Shown: piece by piece, positions 34,201-46,200 of the stretch
How the letters are laid out: every line of letters begins with the position of its first letter
How positions within the stretch are numbered: the first letter of the stretch is position 1
DNA from: Temnopleurus reevesii
Lineage: Eukaryota > Echinodermata > Echinoidea > Temnopleuroida > Temnopleuridae
Length of the DNA: 64,000 nucleotides
Direction: 5' to 3'
NCBI GenBank assembly: GCA_036244855.1
Contig: BQKZ01000412.1
Coordinates: forward strand, 40,842 to 104,841
Notes under the pieces: generated by a model
What the model was told of the DNA's origin: nothing
The model's input: only the letters and a program-made list of their open reading frames with translations
Database searches by the model: none
Position numbers and translations under genes: made by a program

Positions 34201-37200
34201 TGAAAAAGGAGGGATATGTAAAATTTAGTCACAAGCATCTTGGATTTAGTGGAGACAAGACCTAGAGTTAGGGGTCTCGAAAGTAGCCGACACCCAATAG
34301 GCGGGTTTACTAATAGATGCAAAGTTTATGCATACCTCTAACACAAAGGTTGTTCTTGACAACCCCAAAGCTTGCCCGAGGCTTGCCCGACATAGCAACA
34401 AGTAATGTATGCAAACTGGATTCCAAGTATTGTAGTCTTATCGTTATCAACCAGTCTTTGGAATACCACGTATCTACGTTTAACGCACATTAATTTGAAT
34501 ATATAAGTAAACCCGCCTATTGAGGTGTGCTAGACTTTATGGCAGTACAGTGCACTGTATGCAGCATGACTGTTAGAACCAAGGCGCAGCCTTCGCTGTT
34601 GTATGCCAACTGTTGCTGTAGCGTTTGAACTGGACATGGGCTCGTCGTCTTTGAAGTTACTTGTCAAGTGAACTGTAAGTTGAATTTCGTTTTCCACTCT
34701 GTAAGTTGTTTAAAAGGAAAGGAATTATGACAAATGTTGATGTGTTGAATTACTTTCAAAGTGAATTACAAAACATTTCATATTTGAGATGCTCCAAATC
34801 ATAAATTCCTCAGAATAAGTTTGGAAATCTAAGTTTACGGACACATAGCAGAAATACGGGAAATTTACTTTCATATAGAGCAATATCACTGAAAAGAGTA
34901 ATTTATTACCTAAAGAATGACATCTAATTTATTTACAGATGTTATTTCACGGCTGAGCAATTCCCTATGAAAACAAAAAAGGTATGACACTAAAAACTGC
35001 AAAATTTGTAATTTACTTATTATAGTGTCAGTGGTTTTGAATGGATAAAATTGATGCAAGAGCAGGAAGAAACGATTAATTAAAGAGTGAAATAATGAAT
35101 AAATGAGATTTTGTTCAGGTGAAATTTTCAGATTGTTCATTGTAATAAACCTCTTTACATGTTGATTAGCATTGATAATCTGTTATTTTATTAATCGATT
35201 TATCCATTCATAGGCTTAGCTAGGCTTGTTTCCATTTAAATCCATATTTTAACAACGTGAATACAATAGATCAATTATTGATTTGCAACTTTTGCGTCCA
35301 TACTTTTTCACACTTCAAAGATAATTACTCAGCTGTGAAATAACCTCTGGAAACAAATGAGGTGTCATTCTTTAGATAATAAAACACTCTTATTAGTTAT
35401 ATGACACGATATGGAAATAAATTTCCCATATTTTTGCTATGTATCCGTAAACTTAGATTTCCAAACTTTTTTTAAGGAGTTTATATCAATCATATCTGTA
35501 TAAGGGAGATAACGTTACTTAGTTGGTATAAATGACATTGCTTGTTTCTCACTTCCTACTTCCTATTATCATAGGTATGAAATGCAAGAGATATTTTTCA
35601 ATGTCGTTCGTTACGAATTACATATGGTTGCGGTTATGATGCTTTATTTGTGGTTTGACAAATTGGATTTCCTTATTTAGTGTAGCATTGGGCTGATAGA
35701 TCACATGTCAGTTATTGAATTAACACTTTTGTAACTGCTGTTATTGCTAACTTTTGGAGATGATATTGCTGTATGTACATTAAGAAACTAAATAACATCC
35801 TTAATGTTGAGTGAATGTTTTAGGAACCTTTAGTTATCATCCACACAATTTTATGTCTGTAGATGGTGTGGACTCCGGATCAAAGTCCGGAGTTTTACGC
35901 AGAGACGTATTACGTATAACGTCTACCCACATCTTCTATGTCGTCGTGATCGGGACCCGAACGTCAGCGAGCAGATCGGCGCCTACATGCCTTGGGACGT
36001 CTTAGAGTACTTGCGTATACATGGTCTTTCTTCAAGGCAGGTTTTAAATCGATAGAATAAGTCGATCAGAGATTTCTAAGAAAGAACATTTTTGATAAAT
36101 TTTTCTGTCATTCAACATTGTTCAGCTGAACTTTAATTTTACTTGATTATTCCATGTGCGTGAATTATAATCTGTACACTCCATATACTTAATACTTTCA
36201 TAAGTTGGTTCACACTCGTATCGATTGTTATATCCGTACCATGGTAATTGCATTAGAAATGTCTTGAACAGTTGACATGCCTTGCATTTATCTAAACAAA
36301 CTTCTGTGGAATTAAGTTATGAATTGTTATTTGATTGTGCCATATCGATATCCACAAACACTTAATTGACTTATTGATAATGACCTACTTGCATGCCATA
36401 TTTGTATGCCATATACTTTGTAACCTTCAGGAATTTGAAATGGATTTAAATCGGAATTAAACTTTATTTCCGTAAAAGTTATGTTGTTTGCACTTTGTTT
36501 GAGTCTTGTGTCAAGACGATTTCCTCGAGGACAACAAGCTAGTCATTGATATTCACCAGTGGTGACAAAGTTCAATCGTCTAATCTACGAACGAAAATAT
36601 TCAGTACATATATTTTTGTATTAAGAAAACAAAATTTATCCCAACTGAGTCATGACTTGGGAAAGGAAATGTTACTGTTACAGAAACGTTTTTTTAACGT
36701 CCAGAGCATCCTCGTGCTTTGGGATGAACGAGTTTTTAATAGTTCGACTTGGTCCCAGACAGTCATCCAATGCATATGCATAGACACGAGACATCTGCTT
36801 GTGAATTAAATCAAACTCACAATGCATGAAATTAGGACTTACACAAACGAAGGTTCTTAATCTGATGGTTTGACTCCAGCATCTCTGCGATAGGATGGAG
36901 CTCATTGGTATCAATTCTACTTTGCCAGATAACTAGCTAATTTCGGCTGATCTAGTCGCCGCATGTCACAGACCCAAGTCGTATATTACCGATTAATTTT
37001 CCCTGAAAGCATGTTTAGAGTAATGAGACCAGTTAATTACACCTACAAATAACTCAAAATTGGAAACACATGCATATATTTTGAAAATGTCAATTATTAA
37101 TTAACTGCAGCCTGTCGGTAAAAGGCCCAATGACATATGAAACATATCGCGGTGCTCCGTATATAGCTCTATGAAAATAGCCGTCATAATCTTTTAGCGC

Positions 37201-40200
37201 CAGGGTTTGATGCCATTGTGGCCAATAGGGATGAATTAACGAGGATTACAGACTATGGCAACCTATTATGATCTCATACCGATAGAGAATAAGCGGTGCA
37301 AAGTGAAAATTAACTTTGTATTTTACATGTCGTCCATTTAAGCAAGTAAAATAAGGAATAAATGACGTAAATTGCATTGACATAATAATATTATTTGTAA
37401 TGTTAGTGACGGAAGCTTATAATCAATCCAATAAAATCAGTTTGTTCAATGGGTGTTTAGTCATCTGATTAACATGTTTGTGATGTCTCGTAATACACAC
37501 ATAGGAAACCGCATAATTGAGTACCACTTATATAAATTGACATCTTTATTGATTATAATCATAATTATGCTGAATAAAACTCTTATAAAGATCTAACATC
37601 GTTTTTCTTTAAAAGGATAAGGTATGCGGCGTATTCCTAAACAATGTATATTTGACATCAGTGAACCCGGCCAGCGCATGCACCAACGCTGCAATAATAC
37701 GGGGTTAGCTGGATGGAATCATTTTAGAAAAATCAATTAGATGGTATTTTTTTTCTTCTAAAGAGCAAAAAAAAAATAAAGTACGACGTCATTTTATGAC
37801 TGTGGACTCTTCTCGTTAGAGTGCGACAGAGTTTAAAATAATGATATGCTCTCCGGTTTAAGGATAATGAATAAAGCGCTAACATGTTCAGGGTTGAAGA
37901 AATCTATATAACTTGCATGGTGCAAAATGTTTGCGATATACATTAGCTACCGCGAACTTTGTTATGATGTTTAGGGCTAAATAGCGAATATTATAGAAAA
38001 GGCTACCAACTTTCATTATTCTGTTAAATAGTGCGGATAATGTGTTGGTGTATTACGAAATTTCTACGTATACATGAGGTATATACATATATATACCAGT
38101 CTTGGAAATTTAAAAATGCAAATTAATAATTGAATCTTTGATAGCCGAAATATAAAGTATTGGTGTGGCCAGGAAATAAACCTTGAATGCTTCCCCGTGT
38201 CAAACAAGGATGTCACTGATAATTTACCCGAAAATCTAGTTCAGCGACTAAAATGTGAATTCCTCAGTGATGATGAACGATTGTGACTATTCAAATGGAA
38301 AGTGTTTGTTGGCCCCAAGCATACATATTGCAAGTCATGTTTATTTAAACTCCATTAATGTTAAAACATCCTGAGTGTAGACTTAACTTTCAACAATGCT
38401 TCATTTCGTTTACATAGTGTATGAACATGATCAAATATGATTACTACTTTTACATTAATCGCTGTGTGCTGTTAATTCAAGCCATTATCCATAGTCATTA
38501 ATAGATAATGAGTATAAGAGAAGCTTGCAATGGTAATTACTCCCTGACCACTAACACAACTAATTACGATAACCATTATAATTTACGATTCTCTCTGCCA
38601 TAAATTATGTGAATTTATCCGAAGGTAATAACCGTGGGTGATGAACCATTAATATTTCAAGGACGATTCGTCAATTAGTATACTATATCTTGGCTATTAC
38701 GTAATTTTGTCTATTGCCAAGGGGTAAAATTAACGAAGATGTGACATAATATACTATAATGCATTGAAATTAAAAAGATACCAATTTCATGTAATTTACA
38801 AGGACGAGTATAATACATTGAAAATAAAATTTCAAAAAAAATAAAACAAAACAAAACATAAAACAAGACCATAAAGATGAATAGAATTATGTTTTTGTGC
38901 ATTGTTTAAAAATATTGAATGAACTATGCTCACGTATAATCATAATACGTTATTGTTCTTTGTATACATGTTACAAGAATATAACTCAAAATGTATTTAA
39001 TGAATTCCTACTCTCTAAAATTGGTAATAAAATGTTTTATTCTAATTATTTTATTCTAATCGTCAATCACGGGTAGGGAAGAGTTAATATCAAATGAAAT
39101 TCGATTACATTTTTTCGACCTCAGCAGTCATTCGAGGGATTACGGAGGTCACTTCAAAGGTCAATTATAAATCTTCTTTTCACTAAAGTTTCACTCTTTT
39201 TTTTGACACAGAGTCTTTTTAAAGTAAATATCTTCACTCATTTTCCCACTATTTAAAAGAAATGGTTATAAACTAGATTGATTAATGTTAATTCATTTTT
39301 CTTTCTCTCTTTCTATTTAAAGGGAAGGAAATGGTAGATTATGTGGCAGACTACCTATCAACGATCCGTTCTAGACGCACAGTCCCTGATGTCCAGCCGG
39401 GATACATGAAGAATCTTATACCGGACCACGCCCCTGATGAAGGCGAGAAATGGGACGACATCATGGCAGATATTGAGAGAGTTATCATGCCTGGGGTAAG
39501 TGCATGGATGGACCTTTCACCTATCGGCTCTATTTCGATTGTTAAAAGAAACCTGCCGATTTGGTAGTTTGGGGACTTAGCATGTGAATTTTCATAACCC
39601 TTTGCCATTATGTGGTGATCTAGGTATGATTATGATCTTTCAACCGGTAAAAGTAAGGGCGAAAATCATTCAAAATATACAAATCCCTCAAATTACATCA
39701 ACTCACAATTATTAAAGTGACCAAAAATTTACTTAACAATTCAAAACTGTTTTTCATAGTTTAGAATAGTTATAATAGAAAAGACGTCCCTGTAGAAAGG
39801 AAATGATAGCGTAATTTACATAATTTACATAATTTTTATACTTGCTGCATTTTCAAAGTTTTCTTTTCCCATTTAGGTTGCGTTTTCGTATTGTATATCA
39901 AAAGGAAATTTATGTCAAGCACGAATGTGATAAAACATTGTTTTGTAAAATGTCTTACATCATTTCAGGGGGAAATGTCGATCAATAATATCACCTTGCT
40001 GTCTCGCTCTGAGTTATGATTGAGAAGGCAGTGGTTATTGTGCTGAATCACACTGCATACTACTCTGAGTGCTCTTTCCAATTACCCTTCTCATATTGCT
40101 CGCCCGCGGGACAGAGAGACATGCCATCAAATTCCGTTTAAGTGAAATACCCTATCACCGGGATTATGGAGTCTATATACTTCCGTATATCACCAAATTG

Positions 40201-43200
40201 AAATATGAAATGACGTCAAAATTTTCACAAGATATGTGATGTCATGCGTTTTAATGCAATGCGCCTTTCGACAGACATTTGAATTTTATGTGTAGTTAAT
40301 TAATAGGATCACAAATCATTCTCTTTGTATCTATTTCGTAAGAAACTCCTTTTCATTTGGGGATGTCACCGTTTTGTAAGCGGCACAGCTTTTTTTCATA
40401 ACCTTGTTCCTTTCACTCTAATACATCGCTGAACAGATCATGGATATATTTCAATAAAGATGCAAAATTTGACCTTATCATATGGATATGCTGAACCTCG
40501 GAGAGCAATTTCATGACCATTTTAACTTTCAGTGTTATTGTGAATAGCATTCACTGTCTGCCACTTTATAAAACCTGGTCTTCTGACAAACCGATACCAT
40601 TTTGCGCAGGATTAAACTTCCCTTTTGAGATACAACTTTCACATTCGATTCATGATGTAGTCATCTCAACGAAAAAGTTCAACGTCATGATGGCTTATTT
40701 CTCGAAATCATATTGTCATTCCCGGTGAAACATTTCAATATTCTCGAATCCAGTTACTACATTAAAGGATGACGTCACCTGATTAAATTGAAATGCAGTT
40801 TCATTACCGAGTTGATAGCGTTCTCTTTCAACGGTAGACGAGTATTCATTATATCCAAATGCTCCCTCGACGATTCCCCTAAAATGAGAATAATTATAAT
40901 TTCCTCGAGATCTAAAAATATTGCTTTAAAGATTTCCGATCTCTTTTTATTCTGAACCCCCTTCTTTAAAAGCCCCTCTTCGTTGTCATTATTTTCATAG
41001 CACGTGAATATGAAACGGCTCGTCTAGTCGTAGTTATGTTTTAATATAAAGTAATATATTTTGTTTATAAATTTGTCTATTTTTAGCCAGAATTACTCAT
41101 TTATCTCAGATAAGGTCAGACTCCCATACTCCCATCAAGCTATCATGAACTTCTTCCATGAATATTGTTTATTACAATCAAGACTATTTTTAGAATAAAG
41201 CCGAATTAAAATCGTTTACAGACTATCACACATAATAGAGNNNNNNNNNNNNNNNNNNNNNNNNNNNNNNNNNNNNNNNNNNNNNNNNNNNNNNNNNNNN
41301 NNNNNNNNNNNNNNNNNNNNNNNNNNNNNNNNNNNNNNNNNNNNNNNNNNNNNNNNNNNNNNNNNNNNNNNNNNNNNNNNNNNNNNNNNNNNNNNNNNNN
41401 NNNNNNNNNNNNNNNNNNNNNNNNNNNNNNNNNNNNNNNNNNNNNNNNNNNNNNNNNNNNNNNNNNNNNNNNNNNNNNNNNNNNNNNNNNNNNNNNNNNN
41501 ACCCATTGGCAGAGCCCCCACATGCACGCATATTTTCCTGCGCTCACATCATACCCTTCCATGTTGGGAGACATGTTAGCTGATGGAATCGGCTGCTTGG
41601 GATTTACATGGGTAAGCAAAAAAAATCCAAACCAACAGTTATAATGACACGATTACTGTTCCCCTATATAGCTAAATTTATTTGTTTTCATTTCTCCGAG
41701 GTGACTGTGCTGTCAAATCGCATATTTTTTTTTTATTAAGCGAAGCATTAAACTAAAACTAATCGATAAATAAATTTTATTTTTGAATAACGTAACCACA
41801 TGTAGGTTATAAAGTGTAAATTGTAGGCTTTCGCTTCGAAGAAGAATATTTTGCTTTCAAGGTTACAAATTGCTACATTTTGGAAGCTCTTATGCTATGG
41901 CACTTTTCAATGAAATACATTTTTGATTACCTTATATTCTATTTAGTGGATCGAAACAGCATCTCTTTTTTGAGCCACGAAAGAGCTGTAGAATAACGAA
42001 ATTCTTATCGGATATAATTTTTTTCATTTAGATATCGGTTGTTTTCCTCATGAACATTTTGTAAATTGAAATCCAGAAACAAAATTATAAGAACACCAGG
42101 ATTCGCATACCAAATTTCATTCACTTTATATTTTTGTTCAAATATCTTTAGAACTTTATTTATAATAACACTTCTCTGATTTTTCGTTACGGTGATTTAT
42201 CTTGGTAAACTTTTGTTCACGCGCGGGAATTATATATGGACGAAAGGTAATTTCTCAACGTGTTAAAATTTAGGATGCTAGGCAGGTGTTTTACGATCAA
42301 ATCCGTTGTTAGATGCACCTTCAATAAAAAAGAGAACTCGTTAGGGCCAGGGTTGTCTCTCATCTTGTCCTTGCTGTCAGATACAGTTCAATGGCTCTCC
42401 GACGTGAAGATGAATGAATGGGACTAACAAAGAGGATAAAGGTGATGAATAACTAATGAATCGTGCTGAAATACGTCGCCTGTTGCGATATTTTAGGACG
42501 TGGATTGTGCCCTAGGTAGTTGGATGTGTCACTCATTCATAAACACACTTCGTATCAAATTCACTAGAACATTGATATTTCATAAGCTTCCTTTGACGGG
42601 CCACAAATCTCTCCTATATAAACAAAATCCTGAGAGTTTGATAATTCCAATACTGGCAACCCCATCGTTAGTTGTAATCAATGCGAATCAAATTATTTTG
42701 GGGGGAAATTTGGCTGAACTAGATAACGCATCAGTCGAGTATGTAATCGTAAATCAAAATTCACTTACCAACTTTATATAATCTACTGCGTATTGGGCGC
42801 TAGAAAGCTTTTAAAATCAAATGCAGAACGGGGCGGGATTTGAATCTGCGACCCTTTGATCACCAGACTAGTGTGATAACCACTATACCTTCGGATTAAA
42901 GTATAAGTTCGTTATAATGCAATCATGAATACATAGAATCGATTAGGTGTGCACATGGTATCGTGAATTATCTGATTATAATGCCAAGAAGCTGTAGAAA
43001 ACAGGACGAGGTAGCTAATTGACATTGGTTTGGTAATCGAAAAGTCGTGGGCTCGAATCTCTACCGGTCCTGACTGTCATATTCTGTTCAGGGTCACTGG
43101 CGTTGTTAAATAAACTTCCCCTTCGAACCTTACTTGACGTTTCCTCTGGACAGGAGGTACGTTTTTTCTGCTAACGCTAGCATACATGCGTCCGTCAAAC

Positions 43201-46200
43201 GTTAGCCAAACGTATTCAATCAGTCCACGATCTTACCTATACAGCTTTCTGCGCAAAGGTAGCATTGAATAAATAATTGAATCAACGCGAGTCATACTTT
43301 GGCTATAAACACATTAATGATTGGAACATTTGAACGCCTTAGTTATTACTTAAAATTGTTTTTTCTAAAGAATATCAACAAAAAATAACATTTCTAGTTT
43401 TACAGCTGAGAAAGCAGTGCTTCTTTAAATATTTTGATTAAAAGTTTCACGAAACCAATCCAGTTGGATCGTGAAGAAATAGCTGAATTTGATTAAACGG
43501 ATGAAATTCCACTCGTTAATCATTTGGAATTACACCATTCTGCGATGTCCAGATCCAATTACCACTTTCATTCTCCTGATTAAAGTGGGAAGATGAATGC
43601 GTTAAACACCCTCTTCTACTTTAATAATTGGAGTTTAATCTAAAAACAATGTCCTGTCTCTGGTTTGTTATACTAACCATTCTTTGTATTTGCATTTCAT
43701 GGCTTTTTGTTGAAATGCTGTTTTATGTTTCCATTTTCAGGCCTCCAGCCCAGCATGTACCGAGCTAGAGAAAATCGTGATGGACTGGTTAGGTAAGTTT
43801 ATATTGCTAGATCAGATTCAGAAACCTGACCCTGTTTGGATAAGCATTACAAATATGAACATATTCGTTGTCATATCATTACCGAACATTATATCATGAT
43901 GAAGGTGGCTTTATTTAAAACACTGTTTGAGCTATTCGAAATCGTTGATCTACTACTTTGTGTGAAATGATACTCTCTTTTGACAGGTTGAGCCAAAATG
44001 TTGCAAACTGATGGAAAATGTTATGGTAACAGGTCGTAACATTTGAAAATTGCTTCATGAGGCATTTCGCATTTTTCCTGCGTAATAAAATTTTCTGAAC
44101 TTTTATATTCTGTTACTTTTGTGTTGGTTAGATAAATAATTCAAATAAGCCTTGCCTTATCCCAAGCCGGATGAACACTCATTGAAAGCTCTTTACCGAG
44201 ATGTGGTGAAAAAAATCACTGGCATTCTCGGTTGGGAATCGAACCCACGATCTTCTGATGACTCGTCACTCGGTCATTTTCTCACTTGTGTGCTGGCATG
44301 TTTAAAGAGAAATCATTTTGAATTATTTCAAACAAATTAGATCTAAATATGTGGATGAATGTGTAGCTGAACTCTAGGTTAGCAAGTGCGTGAGCTCGTG
44401 GCGACCTGTTCTTCCTGCTCCAACTCCTCGCACGCCCTCAAGGGAATGTAATGAAGAAAATGATGGTCCTGAGCTGAATTTGACTCCATCATCACTCAAG
44501 TATGAAATAACATGTCGGGCTTGCGAAGCATCTTGGGGCAAAAGATGACGGATGTGCTTTAGGGATGATGGACGGTTTGTGCGATACACATGACATGGGT
44601 AAATAGAAAAGTGCTCCATTCACCATTAACCCGAGCAAAAAATACCAAGCGATTTCGTTTGAAAGTATACACATTTTAAATTGCAACATTAATTAAACTT
44701 TTGTTGACTAGAAGAAGGGAAATAGATCATTTTTTTTCTTACGAATGTATTCATACATCAAATAGTTTTTGTCAACACGCAAATTAAAATTATTACATAT
44801 ATCAGAATATTTTTTAATGGAATCAATTAAGTCTTTATTTGGATATCAGCAAAATTTACAGGTTATGTGAAAAAATTCAATTTACAAAAACTCACAATTT
44901 GAATATTTCATTTGCAGCTCCCGTATACTGCCAAAGTCGAATGTTAGAATTCACACAGTTTCTTTAAATATTTTCGATGAAAGCAAGTGCAATATTTTGA
45001 AACGTTTTTATGTATCATACTATTCAACTTTTAAGATTAGTACGTTCCGAATCGACGATTTCCACATTTCCAAATGTAGAAACGTCGTAGTGCAGGGATT
45101 CACGCCTTTTAACCAGAGGGGTCTTGATTAAAAAAAAAACTATGCATGAAATAAATTTCTTTATTAAGAAATCCATCTACAATGTATTGAATTTCATCCC
45201 TTTTGAGATGAATGGTTATCTGGCAGAAATATTTACTCCTTGAAACACCTGCACTATGTTGTACAGAAAGCTAAAGCCAGGTTAATAATGACACAAAACG
45301 AGCATTGAGAACTCTGCAGAGTGGATAATTACGTTGTATAAATTGAATTGGATTCCTATATTCATTTTGACATAAATCATCAAATATGAATATTTTTGAC
45401 GGAAACACCAATCCAATCAAGCATAGAATCAAACCATGTACATTGAATGACAAACAAATCTATACATGTGTTTACTTTGGCAATATACGTACCCCTTCTA
45501 CTTGATTACACAAGCACCTGGCTCCTCAATAGGGAATTCCAAGAATGAATACATCATGTGTCCAGTTAGATATCCATTATTGTTTCTACGTTAACTCTAA
45601 AAAAAACACACTTGGGGTAGGGCTTTTAGCCCCAAATCCCCCAAACATTTCGTGTGATAGGTCCGCAACTCGAATCAGAGCAGAAATACACCAAAATTAT
45701 TAAGAAATATTAAAATACAAAAGAAAAATGTCCAACTATTTTACACGCACGACTACTTCGATTTAAATGAGGATGAATTAGAAATATTAAGAAACTTTAT
45801 TTTTGGATTTCAAGCAAGACATAGGAAATGAAAACGAACTATACGGCGATTGATTCTGCTCTACCAGCGTGCAAAGAGAATAAAAAGAAGATCACTACCG
45901 ATGGAAGAATATTTAGGAAATAGGTATATTTTTTCCAAGATTTACTAATAAAAACCCTTATAATATGTTATATATCGAAGCATTTTTATTCATTCATTTT
46001 AGAGTATTTTCTAAGAGAACATTAAGGTTGAATTACAGTTTTCCGTTATTTCCGCTATGTCATGTTGAATGTGTTGGAGGATGCTTCATGTTGAGAAAAT
46101 GAAGTATACACTGTTTCAATTTGTCATGAGACCCTGTCTCTCTAGAGCTTGCACAGTGAGCTCATTTTCTCACTTGACCTTTAAAAGAGTAAACAAAATT

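Larger units (their letters stand above)
27151..39322 (+). other. HDC intron 1 (12.2 kb)
   Basis: No gene is supported inside. It holds a TG microsatellite and G run (28028-28073), tRNA-like pseudo-heads (28330-28405, 30440-30512), a CT-rich tract (31128-31275), a CA-rich stretch (33740-33860), a 237 bp MITE (34291-34527), a long inverted repeat (34790-35495) and paired hairpins (35872-35924). 36000-39300 shows nothing recognisable apart from a reasonable pyrimidine tract before the acceptor at 39322. Confidence 0.75.
41612..43740 (+). other. HDC intron 3
   Basis: A 2.1 kb intron. Two tRNA-like SINE heads of opposite orientation lie at 42829-42897 and 43010-43075. The rest is AT-rich with nothing recognised. 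Confidence 0.75.

Noticed and set aside
41206..41619. Minus-strand frames across the second large gap
   Set aside because: Mostly Ns; the visible part is antisense to HDC exon 3.
42829..42897. Functional tRNA gene on the minus strand
   Set aside because: A and B boxes are present but acceptor and T-stem pairing is broken; it better fits a SINE head. The same reasoning applies to 28330, 30440, 43010, 44195 and the head of 20219.
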